DNA of 64,000 bases from Anaerococcus mediterraneensis (GTDB lineage Bacteria; Bacillota; Clostridia; Tissierellales; Peptoniphilaceae). Below are positions 43,741 through 53,037 of the stretch, one piece after another. Within the stretch, counting starts at the first letter, position 1. Each line of letters opens with the position of its first letter. The translations under genes and the position numbers were made by a program. The stretch lies in assembly GCF_900128415.1 (NCBI RefSeq), contig NZ_LT635772.1:806001-870000 (forward strand). Direction: 5' to 3'. Under the pieces are notes generated by a model that made no database searches, had not been told where the DNA came from, and was given only the letters and a program-made list of their open reading frames with translations.

Positions 43741-46700
43741 TTAATCTTTTAATTCTGGGTATAGTTTTATCAAATCTTCTTCAAAATTATCTGCCTGTAT
43801 GCTTGGTAAGGAGTCCAACAATCTCAGATTGTGTTTTTCTATGTGAATATCATCACTGAAACCAAGTACGAAATTACAAGCTATTTTGTAGATAACCTCG
43901 GTTGGAGCAAGACCGTAGACTTGTTTAGAAAAAATATGGTTTAGCCTATCCTTAGGATCTGGATAAGCCTGGCTTATCTTTTCACTCCTGTATAGTCTTT
44001 TAACGATCTCAGCTACATATAGACCTGATTTCATATAAGGATCTATAAAGGTAAAATCAGGATTATCAAAACAACCAGGATTTTCCTTTTCAAGAAGGTC
44101 TAACATCTGATTTACAACTTTCCTTGGGGTAAATATTTGGTTGGTTTTTTGGGCTGGTATATAGTCGAAAATATCCCTTTTAACTTCTTCATCGAAATAA
44201 TTAGCAAGTTTTACCTTTTTATCCAAAAACTCCTTAACTGAATCATTAAAGACACGCTCATTGAAAAGGTGGCCTTCATAGTGTTTCTTCTCACCAGTAT
44301 TTTCGTCTATATAATCATATCCGTCTCTTAGCATCTTAAACTCGTCTATACTTATAGATGTCACTTCAAGGAAAACATCATTTGGTATGATCTCATCAAA
44401 ATTATCTAGCCTTGTATTTTCATCACCATAGGCCATTAGGAAGGATGGAATAGTCCTAGAAAAACCTCTGAGATTGTCTCTCATCTTATCTTCTTCAGTC
44501 TTTTTTTCTCTTTCTCTTTTGTCATTTTCAATTATTTCAGTAGTACTAATTGTATAATCTTCTATTGTTTTATAGTCGTTGATAGCCTCTCTAACCTTTT
44601 TGCTAAATTCATCATATTTAGACTTATTTAAGTCGTCATATTTTTTATCAATAGCACTAGACTCGATTGATGATTTGGAATTAGCAAGTTCATCTTGTCT
44701 TTGGTTTTCTAGGGTTTTTCTTTCTATCTCATAATTTCCAAATTCTTTTTTGACAATAGAACCAACTTTTTCTTCAATATTTCTTTGAATTTTCCTTTCA
44801 GTTGACCTTGACATTTCTTCTTTATAATCTTGCTTTGCCGTGTCTACAATAATTTTGTTTATTGGCTTGGTATAGGTATCTAAGATCTCTTCTAATTCAG
44901 TTTTATTAGGTGTTTTCACTAGAATTAAGTCAGATTGAGCTTGGTCAACGCCATTTTCTATATCCTTATAAATTTTTTCGCCAAATACTTTTTGTGCTTG
45001 ACCGATGATTTTCTCTTCAGGAATATCTATTTCTCCATTTTCATCAAGGTCTAAATCGTCAGCCATTTCTTCATCTGCTTCTATTTTTTTGTTTTTGCCT
45101 TCTTTGTATGGCTTCATCTTATTTAGGGTATCTCTGATTGCTTGCGGAGCCCTAAAGATATTGGAAATATTTGCGAAAAGGAAGTTTGACATAAAGCCAC
45201 GGTTTACAACTTCTACAGCCTTGATCTTTCTTGGGATAGAAAGGACTTTTTCAGCGTCAAGCTCAATCATAACCCCATTTTCGTCCTCACCATAAACAGG
45301 GAAGAAGTTAAGCAGTTCTCTGACGTGCTTTTTCCTAGTCTCATCATCTCCGCTGCCACCGCTAGTAGTAGGGGAAAGGTCGTTGGCAAATTGCTCAAAA
45401 ATGTCAAGAGTTCTTGCTGGATCAAAATCGAAAACATAGGCGTTTTTCTTCCTAAAATGTTTGCCTTTATTAGAAAATAAGCATGGATTTTGTGCCCTAA
45501 AAGCCGCCTGCATATAAAGAGAAGGTGACTTCATATTAGCGAGCATAAGGACTGCTGTCCACTCTGGCACAGTTATACCTGTAGTAAGCTGGCCAACAGA
45601 TAAGGTAATGGTCTTATCATAATCTTTTATTGCATCCCTTACACGGTCCAAAGACTCTTCTGTAATTATTTCATCATCTATCTTGCCATCACCTGCGGCA
45701 AGTACTATCTTATACTCCTTAAAAACTGGATTTAGCTCAAGCTTTCTTTTTAGAGCTTTTGCAGAATCAACTCTGTTTAAAATCCAAAAAGAGTGTTTTA
45801 TTTCATCTCTCAGCTCTGGTGTAGAAAATGGAAACTTTGTCCTCTTTTCATCAGTTAAGGCATCTAGGAACTTGTCTACGTCGTCACTATAGACAAAGGC
45901 GCCTCTCTCATCTGTTGAGAAAAACTCATTTAGGTCAAAGGCGTATTCTACATTTTCTCCGTCAAGATCTATTCCATCATCAAGCTCATCTCTGATAATA
46001 TCTGAGATTTGATAGGTAAAGAGATTTAGTCTTGGCAAAGTTGCGTAAGGATTTTCTTCTAAATCTTCACCCACAAAATCCCTTTTCGCTCTTTGTTCAT
46101 CAGCATAGGTCCAATTATAAATAGCATCATCTTCAAATTTGAAATTAGCAAGGGCCTTAAAAGGTGTACCAGAAAGGTGGAGGGTATTAGCCCTTGTAAT
46201 TTGGTTAAAGGCTTGGTCGGTCTTGTAGGTATCCACACCCTCGTGAGCCTCGTCAATTATTAGTATATCCCAATTAGTCTTGGCTACTTCCTCTAGTTTA
46301 TCCTTGTCACCACCAAAGTGGATAGATCCTTTGAGATCCTGGAGACTTACAAATTCTATAAAGCCCTTGGTCTTGTCAAGGTCTACTTTCTCCATGTATT
46401 CTTCTCTATTTAGGACAAATTTTTTGCCCTTGAGAGCCTCCACATGGCTTATAAAGAAATATCCACTAGCAGGCCCAATGAATTTTACAAAATCGTCATA
46501 CCAAGAATTAGCAATGGCAGGCCTATTTGTAACAATCAATATCTTTTCAAAACCCATCTTCATACAAAGGTCATAACAAGCTAGGGTCTTGCCAAAACGT
46601 GGTTTGGCATTCCAAAGAAATTCACCCTTGTTATGGGACTTGAAATAATCTATGGTCATAGAAACAGCATCTGCCTGTTCATTTCTTAGCCTATAAGGAG

Positions 46701-47067
46701 CTGGCTTTTCATCTGATTCTATAAGACCACGGTTTTTTCTAAATTTAAAAAAATTTAATTCAGCAAGGTCTGGTTTAATCTCAAACCACTCCTTACCTTC
46801 TTTTCGCTTAAAACCTAGATTAATCAAATATTTATGAAAATCTGAATCACCAAAAGTTTCATTAGAACCTTCATAAACAGCATTATTTGCCCATTCTAAT
46901 TTATAATCAACGTCGGATGTATATACCTGTTCTTTAATCCTGGTTTCAGCATCTCTTTCGGTAAAACCAATCTTGGTCCAACCGTCATGCTTTCTAAGTT
47001 CTGGGGTAGTGTAGGCATAGCAGACAGGTATAACTTCCTTGGTAGTAGAAATCTTTACTTCAGTCAT
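43741..47067 (-). CDS. Restriction helicase-nuclease with GIY-YIG-like, SF2 helicase and methyltransferase-like domains
   Basis: The 1,108-residue protein has four parts. The N-terminus (about 15-110) resembles GIY-YIG/T5orf172 nucleases (VCYAYT...WTKIGFTERD). The SF2 helicase (about 140-560) has Walker A AKPRFGKTLA, IIDEAHEG, LSGTPFK and YMQAAFRAQNP. A coiled-coil-like region lies at about 770-880. The C-terminal region (about 985-1100) has FTPRKVVNQMLDLL and FIDPYMKSGLYVAEIV, which resemble methyltransferase motifs X and I, but it ends before any NPPY. It starts one base inside the stop of the preceding methylase gene. It probably translocates and cuts unmodified DNA. Its exact restriction class is uncertain; Type ISP/IIG-like is the closest idea. 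Confidence 0.75.
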   Translation of the reverse strand: MTEVKISTTKEVIPVCYAYTTPELRKHDGWTKIGFTERDAETRIKEQVYTSDVDYKLEWANNAVYEGSNETFGDSDFHKYLINLGFKRKEGKEWFEIKPDLAELNFFKFRKNRGLIESDEKPAPYRLRNEQADAVSMTIDYFKSHNKGEFLWNAKPRFGKTLACYDLCMKMGFEKILIVTNRPAIANSWYDDFVKFIGPASGYFFISHVEALKGKKFVLNREEYMEKVDLDKTKGFIEFVSLQDLKGSIHFGGDKDKLEEVAKTNWDILIIDEAHEGVDTYKTDQAFNQITRANTLHLSGTPFKALANFKFEDDAIYNWTYADEQRAKRDFVGEDLEENPYATLPRLNLFTYQISDIIRDELDDGIDLDGENVEYAFDLNEFFSTDERGAFVYSDDVDKFLDALTDEKRTKFPFSTPELRDEIKHSFWILNRVDSAKALKRKLELNPVFKEYKIVLAAGDGKIDDEIITEESLDRVRDAIKDYDKTITLSVGQLTTGITVPEWTAVLMLANMKSPSLYMQAAFRAQNPCLFSNKGKHFRKKNAYVFDFDPARTLDIFEQFANDLSPTTSGGSGDDETRKKHVRELLNFFPVYGEDENGVMIELDAEKVLSIPRKIKAVEVVNRGFMSNFLFANISNIFRAPQAIRDTLNKMKPYKEGKNKKIEADEEMADDLDLDENGEIDIPEEKIIGQAQKVFGEKIYKDIENGVDQAQSDLILVKTPNKTELEEILDTYTKPINKIIVDTAKQDYKEEMSRSTERKIQRNIEEKVGSIVKKEFGNYEIERKTLENQRQDELANSKSSIESSAIDKKYDDLNKSKYDEFSKKVREAINDYKTIEDYTISTTEIIENDKREREKKTEEDKMRDNLRGFSRTIPSFLMAYGDENTRLDNFDEIIPNDVFLEVTSISIDEFKMLRDGYDYIDENTGEKKHYEGHLFNERVFNDSVKEFLDKKVKLANYFDEEVKRDIFDYIPAQKTNQIFTPRKVVNQMLDLLEKENPGCFDNPDFTFIDPYMKSGLYVAEIVKRLYRSEKISQAYPDPKDRLNHIFSKQVYGLAPTEVIYKIACNFVLGFSDDIHIEKHNLRLLDSLPSIQADNFEEDLIKLYPELKD

Positions 47068-48089
47068 TATTCCATCTCCTGTACTTTTTCTTCGATAAAG
47101 TCAATCTCTTCAGGACTTAATCCATATTTCTTGTACAATTGCTGGTCAATCTCAGCAATAGACTTAGTCCAGTTAATGTCGGAATTTTCTGTGAAATCTT
47201 GGAGTGGGACGTATTTCCATACTGATTTAGTGTTATCTTGAGTAATTTTTAATATACCTAACATAGCCCTAGCAAATTTTGTTTTTACATATTTTAGGGT
47301 TGCTTCTGCCTCTTCTCTAGAATTGGTTTCACCGATTGAAATAAAGGTTTCTGTGAAACCCACGAGTGGGGTACCCACGAGTGGGGTACTGATACCCTCG
47401 CCAATGGCTCCAGAGCCATTGGCTTTGGGTATCAGTACCTTATATTTGTAGAGATTCTTTACGTCTTTAATGTAATCTTTTCTAAACCATTTATAGCATC
47501 TTTTTCCGTTAAGAATTCCATAAATTTGAATATAATCGTAATTATTATTAGGTTTATCATCTAAAAATAACTCTGGTAATCTTTTAAAAGAAGGTGAAGA
47601 AATTCTAGGGTCAGGCATATTTTCTGAGATTATAGGTTGTTCAGCATATGCAATATCTGAAAATCTATAAAGACCTCTATTGCTTATTACATCACTTAAG
47701 CTACCTTCGTTTAAATTCTTAACTTTATTGTTGATTGAGTTTAATTCAGGAAAGGCGGTAAAAGCTAATATTGGTGAAAATTGTTTATTTATATCTCTAT
47801 AGGTTATAGCAACTCCTCCCTTTATATCAACATTATTAAAAATAGATTCGCTTTTTGCATAGTATTTAAGAACTTTAAAATGTGCATCATTTAGCATCTG
47901 TTGATTCCATTTTTTAGGAGTTTTGCCAGCGTTAAATAAAAAACGTGCAGGAGTGATTAATTCAACTTTTTCACCCACTTTATAACTTGCTTCCATAAAT
48001 AGATGGTACACAGGGTCGTCGCTAGTACTAGTTCCTTTTGCTTCTTCTTGATAAGGCGGATTTCCTACTACAAAATCAAATTTTTTCAT
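47067..48089 (-). CDS. Eco57I-like adenine methyltransferase, catalytic (NPPY) and specificity part
   Basis: The 340-residue protein opens directly with motif IV: MKKFDFVVGNPPYQEE. A target-recognition-like region follows, including KVLIPKANGSGAIGE and TPLVGTPLVGFTETFISIG, which are typical of Eco57I-type methylases. No SAM-binding motif I is present, so it must work with the upstream gene product or with the C-terminus of the helicase. ATG 48089 has AAGGAG 5 bases before it and overlaps the upstream stop (ATGA), so the split is by design rather than a frameshift. Confidence 0.8.
   Translation of the reverse strand: MKKFDFVVGNPPYQEEAKGTSTSDDPVYHLFMEASYKVGEKVELITPARFLFNAGKTPKKWNQQMLNDAHFKVLKYYAKSESIFNNVDIKGGVAITYRDINKQFSPILAFTAFPELNSINNKVKNLNEGSLSDVISNRGLYRFSDIAYAEQPIISENMPDPRISSPSFKRLPELFLDDKPNNNYDYIQIYGILNGKRCYKWFRKDYIKDVKNLYKYKVLIPKANGSGAIGEGISTPLVGTPLVGFTETFISIGETNSREEAEATLKYVKTKFARAMLGILKITQDNTKSVWKYVPLQDFTENSDINWTKSIAEIDQQLYKKYGLSPEEIDFIEEKVQEME
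47358..47439. repeat. Tandem repeat and long hairpin inside the methylase gene
   Basis: A 15-bp tandem duplication (47358-47372, 47373-47387) encodes the PLVG repeat. A nested inverted repeat follows: GGTACTGATACCC with its complement (47385-47397, 47427-47439), and CCAATGGCTC with its complement (47401-47410, 47413-47422). It lies in the conserved GSGAIGE region. Confidence 0.8.
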
Positions 48090-49006
48090 ATATTCTCCTT
48101 CATTGATACAAAGGTCTGGGACTTGTTGGCTTTCCAATCAAAAATCCTACAAGCCACAGGTTGGCTTTCCTCTTCTTCACTTACTTCCAAAAAACTCATC
48201 TGGTCAGGTTCTCCTACAGGAGCACCAAAGGGCACAGTATCAGTAAGCCCATCCATTTGCCAGAGATTCCAAGAAATGATATTGGCGAGCTTTTCAAGGA
48301 TTTTCTTATCAACATCCTCATCCCAGCGCTTTTCATAATAGTCTACAAAAGTCAAAAGGACATTTATCCTAGCGATCAAAAGGCTATCGCCCTGGTATTC
48401 ATAACCATAAGTAGCTTGTACAGCTCGGATTGCCCATTCTATCCATTCTTCCTTGCTGGTCGTATTTTCATTTACTATCCTTAGTTTTCTATCGAGGATC
48501 CCTATCCTATTTATGGTGTGCCTGATAAGGTCACTTGTCGCCACATCATACCTAGAAACTAGGTATGGTCCCTCGCCACAGGCTATTTCTAATCTAGGAG
48601 AGTTTATATAGTCCTGCCAGGTCTTCCCATCAGGAAATATTATTTTTTCCCTAACAGGATCCCATGACTGTCCATTTTGGACATTGAAGACATCTTTTCT
48701 CCCAAACCAAACTTGGTCACAATAATTATTCATAAAATTGACCACCCAGCTAGGAGTGTAGACTTCGGCCTTTTTTCTAGTACGCTCCATCTGGGTCTCA
48801 GCTGACTTGCTAGTCCTAGGCTCAAGGGCAAAACCGTGAGCAAAAACAGTCTCAGAAATCTGGGCCCTATCGTCAAAACTATCCCCGAGGTGTTCATAGG
48901 TATTAGTCGCCCATATTATATTTTTCTTTGTAGATTTATCCTTGAGCAAACGTTTGAGCGTAGCCTTCAAGGGATAAGAATTAAAATCAATCAACGGTTG
49001 TTCCAT
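48086..49006 (-). CDS. Restriction-modification system, SAM-binding methyltransferase subunit
   Basis: The 306-residue protein has motif X-like YTPSWVVNFMNNY (about residue 85), motif I-like LEIACGEGPYLVSRYD (about 138), and a Tyr-Gly-Tyr-Glu-Tyr region with SLLIARINVLLTF. It ends before a catalytic NPPY, which begins the next gene. Together the two make a complete N6-adenine methyltransferase. It is the first gene of the operon, with GAGG 7 bases before the ATG and an extended -10 upstream. Confidence 0.8.
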   Translation of the reverse strand: MEQPLIDFNSYPLKATLKRLLKDKSTKKNIIWATNTYEHLGDSFDDRAQISETVFAHGFALEPRTSKSAETQMERTRKKAEVYTPSWVVNFMNNYCDQVWFGRKDVFNVQNGQSWDPVREKIIFPDGKTWQDYINSPRLEIACGEGPYLVSRYDVATSDLIRHTINRIGILDRKLRIVNENTTSKEEWIEWAIRAVQATYGYEYQGDSLLIARINVLLTFVDYYEKRWDEDVDKKILEKLANIISWNLWQMDGLTDTVPFGAPVGEPDQMSFLEVSEEEESQPVACRIFDWKANKSQTFVSMKENI

Positions 49007-49051
49007 AATAACCTCAAATCTAATAAAATAAAGAATTAAATTGTTACCACT

Positions 49052-49060
49052 ATTATATCA
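49052..49060 (-). promoter_or_regulatory. Extended -10 promoter of the restriction-modification operon
   Basis: TG-A-TATAAT on the minus strand. A weak -35 (TTTAAC) lies 17 bp further upstream. Confidence 0.55.
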
Positions 49061-49202
49061 TTTAAGCCGATAAAGTTAAATAGCCAAAACTTTAACCATC
49101 TTTGATCTGTATGGACATTGAAAGTACAATTATGGTAGAATAAAGTTTTTGATTTTAGTTATAAGTTGAAATGGATTTTAAATTTATTTGAAGGAGGATT
49201 GA

Positions 49203-50663
49203 TTGTTCAAAGAATTTAGACAAGATACTTATTTTGAAGTTTATGGACGATTTATGTTTCCAGAAGTTGGAATAGAGGATTCAACCGCTGGGAAAATAAT
49301 ATATAAAAGAAATGGTAGAATAAATAGTCTAACTTTAGAGGTTTATGGATTACTAGAAACCAACGACTTTGATGGCAGATACTTGGAAGGTCGATATAAA
49401 CTCTATAATATTGTCGGATTTACAAATTATGGTATGTCTATCCTGATAGAAGGAGCAGTATTATCTAATGGAAATATTGTAGATTCGAAATTTTCCTTTC
49501 TTGAGTACAACATGAAAGATTGTTTGTTTTTAAATTTGAATATTGATGATTTTGAGCCTATAGTAAGGAAGTTATCTGATAAGGGAATATATAGTATAGG
49601 AGTATCGAGTTGTCAATATAGTTTTACTGGTATAGACAAATGGGTAAATGAATCTAATGTATTTTGTACTTATGATGAAAATAATTACACCTTTGGAGTA
49701 GATTTTGATAATATAAAAGAGGATTTTTATTTAGTTGATGATGAAAATTTGAAATTTTCTAGTGGTATGGAGATAAGTAGTGGTGAGAACACTTTTAATG
49801 AGGAATTTTATTGGAGTTTAGAATCTATTGATAAGTCTTGTTTTGATATCAAATCAATTCTAGGCAAGGTAGATATGTTTAAAGAACTTCTAGAAATATT
49901 ACTTAGTGTTCCTATTGATTACTCATACTTAAAATTTAGAATACCCATAGGACAACTGGATAATAAATTAGTAACTGGATATCTTGTAAGAAGTAGGATA
50001 AGGATAGATGAATATAAGAAATTTGTTACTGACATTCCCTATGAAAAAATCAAAGATAATTTTGAAGATATACTTTGTAAATGGTTTGAAAATATTAATG
50101 AATTTACTTTAATAGTACAGAATTATATCATTAATAAAAATGCACTACAATATAATCAGTCTATTCTACTAAATTCAATAAAAAATTTAGAAATGTATCA
50201 TAGGAATTTTGTTGAGCAGGAAAAAGAAATAAATGAATCTCTAAATAGAGATAAAAGAATTGTATTAGAATGTATAGATAAATACATCGATGATAAAAAA
50301 CATATAGAAAAGTTTATAAGCAATATTAACTATGATTCAGAAATGACATTATATAATAGATTATTGGAATTATTTGGGAATTTAAACGAAGATCTACTTA
50401 AAAAGTTAATTAGAACAAGCTCTGAAGTTTCTAATAGGAAAATTAAAACATTTGCCTATAAGTTAGTTAGTACAAGAAATTACTATACTCATGGAGATTC
50501 AGAATCAATGAAAAATGTGGTGATAATAGATAGTGATGAATTAATAGAAACTACTCTTTTATTAAATCAGATTATTAAATACTATATTTGCAAGGAATTG
50601 TTTGATGTAGATGGTGAAATTGTTGATATTATTATAAAGGGTATGAGCGGGGTTATTAAGTAA
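49203..50663 (+). CDS. ApeA-like HEPN-domain defence protein
   Basis: The 486-residue protein has an N-terminal beta-rich region (about 1-280) resembling the ApeA N-terminal domain (GRFMFPE..., LTLEVYGLL). Its C-terminal helical domain has STRNYYTHGD, which is the HEPN R-x4-H ribonuclease motif (RNYYTH). ApeA-type proteins act in abortive phage defence, probably by cutting RNA on infection. Codon use is more AT-rich than in neighbouring genes. The coding start has no ATG; TTG 49203 follows AAGGAGG. It lies between the restriction operon and a PIN protein. Confidence 0.75.
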   Translation: MFKEFRQDTYFEVYGRFMFPEVGIEDSTAGKIIYKRNGRINSLTLEVYGLLETNDFDGRYLEGRYKLYNIVGFTNYGMSILIEGAVLSNGNIVDSKFSFLEYNMKDCLFLNLNIDDFEPIVRKLSDKGIYSIGVSSCQYSFTGIDKWVNESNVFCTYDENNYTFGVDFDNIKEDFYLVDDENLKFSSGMEISSGENTFNEEFYWSLESIDKSCFDIKSILGKVDMFKELLEILLSVPIDYSYLKFRIPIGQLDNKLVTGYLVRSRIRIDEYKKFVTDIPYEKIKDNFEDILCKWFENINEFTLIVQNYIINKNALQYNQSILLNSIKNLEMYHRNFVEQEKEINESLNRDKRIVLECIDKYIDDKKHIEKFISNINYDSEMTLYNRLLELFGNLNEDLLKKLIRTSSEVSNRKIKTFAYKLVSTRNYYTHGDSESMKNVVIIDSDELIETTLLLNQIIKYYICKELFDVDGEIVDIIIKGMSGVIK

Positions 50664-50705
50664 AAATTGATAATACGTTAATAATTACTACTATTAGGAG
50701 AGTAA

Positions 50706-52067
50706 ATGGAATATAAAGAATTTGAAAGTTTAATAAAAAATTCAGAAGCTAGGATTATAATTGATACTAATATATTATTAGATTTAGTACGTTATCCAAT
50801 ATATATTAGCAAAAATATATTGGAAATTTTCAATAAATGTGTTGATTTACTTTGGATGCCTTACCAAGTATTTAATGAATATGAATCAAATAAGAATAAA
50901 GTGTTTGGAGATTATAAGAAGAAATATCAACATTTTCAGAATGATCTATTAAATTGTGCTGGTAAATTTGAGAAAGATATAAAAAAGAAATTAGATAATG
51001 GGAACAGATATAATTACCATGGATTAGAAGATTTGGAAATAAAAATCAATCAAAGCTTAGATTTGTTAAGAGATAATATTAGTAATTATAAAGAAAATAT
51101 TGGTACTGAATTTTCCATGACGCAGGAAAAAAATCCAAAAATAATTCAAGAAATAGAAAATTTAGTACAGAAAATAGTAGAAAAACAACAAATTGGTAAG
51201 AAAATGAAAATTCAGGAGGAAATTAATCTAATTAAAGAAGGAGAGATTAGATATAAATATAAAATACCCCCTGGATATAAAGATAATGAAAAATCTGATA
51301 TAAGTGAATTTGGAGATTTATTTATATGGAAAGAAATAATAGAATTCTCTAAAAGTCAACAACATAAAACTATTATTTTTATAACGAACGATCTAAAAGA
51401 AGACTGGTGGCAGTTAGATAAAAATAATAAAACATTAGAAATAAATCCATTATTGAAACGAGAATTTGATGAAAATTGTGGAGATGCATCTATAGAGTTT
51501 TTTAGTCTAGATGGATTTTATAAGCTTGCAAGTCAATTATATAATTTAAACAATTATCAAGTATATATAAATTTAAATAGAGATGATGATAATTACATTG
51601 AAAGAATTGTAGATAAAGTTACTGAAACTATAGGAGATTACTTATTCAAGAGCCCGGATATATATTTGCAGCACAAAGACGAGTTAAAAATCAGAGGCAA
51701 TATAGTAGTAAAAAGAAATTCTTATGAAGTTCTAGATGTTTATTCAAATTTCTTAGAAAATGCAATGGAATATAAATACAATCTTAAATTAAATGTAAAT
51801 ATTGATATATATTCTGATAAGCTAATCAATAGTAATGATAGTGAATCAATAGTAAAAACTTTTAAGATATCACAAAAATATGTTGGAGATATAGAGATAT
51901 TAATCCAAAGAACAATAAATAAGGATAATATAAATTCAGATCAAAACTTCTTAAGTAAAGACATTGATTTTACGAATTTTAAAATACTACAATTAAATTT
52001 AAAACAGAATGATAAGATTAATGTGTTTTTTTATGATATATCTAAACTAGATGTTAAATATATATAA
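50706..52067 (+). CDS. PIN-like domain protein (DUF4935-type), probable defence RNase
   Basis: The 453-residue protein begins with a PIN-like core: IIIDTNILLDLVRY (first acidic residue), a conserved Glu in QVFNEYESNK, an inserted helical region (about 75-190), SDISEFGDLFIWKEI and FITNDLKEDWW. PIN domains are metal-dependent ribonucleases. The C-terminal half (about 270-453) is not recognised. It is very AT-rich, like the HEPN gene 42 bp upstream, so both were probably gained together. GGAG lies 7 bases before ATG. Confidence 0.7.
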   Translation: MEYKEFESLIKNSEARIIIDTNILLDLVRYPIYISKNILEIFNKCVDLLWMPYQVFNEYESNKNKVFGDYKKKYQHFQNDLLNCAGKFEKDIKKKLDNGNRYNYHGLEDLEIKINQSLDLLRDNISNYKENIGTEFSMTQEKNPKIIQEIENLVQKIVEKQQIGKKMKIQEEINLIKEGEIRYKYKIPPGYKDNEKSDISEFGDLFIWKEIIEFSKSQQHKTIIFITNDLKEDWWQLDKNNKTLEINPLLKREFDENCGDASIEFFSLDGFYKLASQLYNLNNYQVYINLNRDDDNYIERIVDKVTETIGDYLFKSPDIYLQHKDELKIRGNIVVKRNSYEVLDVYSNFLENAMEYKYNLKLNVNIDIYSDKLINSNDSESIVKTFKISQKYVGDIEILIQRTINKDNINSDQNFLSKDIDFTNFKILQLNLKQNDKINVFFYDISKLDVKYI

Positions 52068-52114
52068 GATAATAGCAGTATTAATCATAAGTTAATGGTC
52101 TGTAAATAATTTTG

Positions 52115-52163
52115 TGTATCAACCCAAATCCTGATAAAGGGCAAGGGTTGATACATTTTTTTT
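52115..52163 (+). terminator. Terminator of the HEPN-PIN pair
   Basis: TGTATCAACCC (52115-52125) pairs perfectly with GGGTTGATACA (52145-52155), with eight T residues after it. Confidence 0.9.
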
Positions 52164-52249
52164 GAATCTATATTTTTTACATTCCTAAAGAAACATATTG
52201 TCATGGTTTTACACATTTCTAATTTTATTTTTTCTAAATTTCCCACACA

Positions 52250-52281
52250 AAGAGGATCTCATTGGGAGATCCTCTTCTTTT
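52250..52281. terminator. Second terminator-like hairpin before the IS
   Basis: AAGAGGATCTC pairs with GAGATCCTCTT across a 5-nt loop, followed by CTTTTATT. Confidence 0.75.
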
Positions 52282-52289
52282 ATTGTTCA

Positions 52290-53035
52290 CTTAAGTGAGT
52301 TGAGCAAACGAAAGAGAGCGAAACAAAAAACCACCTGCTATGCAGGTGGAGGGATTTAGCTTTAGCTTTAAGCACCAAGAAAACCTCCTTAAAGTATAAT
52401 TGTGATAATCACATGCACAATTAAACAAGGAGGTAATCTTGGATAAAAATACTTTATCACATACAAGCTGGAGATGCAAATATCATATAGTTTTTGCGCC
52501 AAAATATAGAAGACAAGTAATATATAGACAACTAAGGAAAGATATAGGAAGCATACTTCGAGAATTATGTTCAAGAAAAGGAATAAACATAATAGAAGCA
52601 GAACTATGTCCAGATCATGTCCATATGTTGGTAGAAATACCACCAAAATATTCAATATCACAAATAATGGGATATTTAAAAGGAAAAAGTTCTCTGATAA
52701 TATTCGATAGACATGCTAACTTAAAATATAAATACGGAAATAGACACTTTTGGTGTAGAGGATACTATGTGGATACAGTAGGCAGAAATGAAAAGAAAAT
52801 AAAAGAATATATACAAAATCAATTAAAAGAAGATTATTATGCTGACCAAATAAGTATAAAGGAATACAATGACCCGTTTACGGGAGAGTCAGTAAATAAA
52901 AACAAATAAAAAAACTGCTTTAGCAGTAGTTGGGATAGTGGTGCATGTGACGGAATATTCGGAGCCCCAGTAGGGGCGTGCCGGTATTCGCGCCTTATAG
53001 GCGCTGTGCAAACTACCAGCTAAGCTGGTAGTTTT
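52290..53035 (+). mobile_element. IS200/IS605-type insertion sequence, single-gene
   Basis: It carries one Y1 transposase and subterminal hairpins instead of inverted termini: CCACCTGC-TAT-GCAGGTGG at 52331-52349 on the left, CTACCAGC-TAA-GCTGGTAG at 53013-53031 on the right. Other hairpins lie in the right flank (GCCCC-AGTA-GGGGC, GCGCC-TTATA-GGCGC). No tnpB is present. The boundaries are approximate. The right end lies within a few bases of the sortase B stop. Confidence 0.85.
52439..52909 (+). CDS. tnpA: IS200/IS605 family transposase TnpA
   Basis: The 156-residue HUH/Y1 transposase has the metal motif DHVHMLVEIPP, the catalytic Tyr region YYVDTVGRNEKKIKEYIQNQ and KYHIVFAPKYRR at the N-terminus. 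It moves single-stranded DNA by recognising the end hairpins. The start is TTG 52439 after AAGGAGG. It looks intact. Confidence 0.93.
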   Translation: MDKNTLSHTSWRCKYHIVFAPKYRRQVIYRQLRKDIGSILRELCSRKGINIIEAELCPDHVHMLVEIPPKYSISQIMGYLKGKSSLIIFDRHANLKYKYGNRHFWCRGYYVDTVGRNEKKIKEYIQNQLKEDYYADQISIKEYNDPFTGESVNKNK

Positions 53036-53037
53036 GA

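Noticed and set aside
47067..49006. Frameshifted (broken) methyltransferase gene
   Set aside because: The junction is an ATGA overlap with AAGGAG before the second start, and the second protein begins exactly at a domain boundary, so two genes are more likely.
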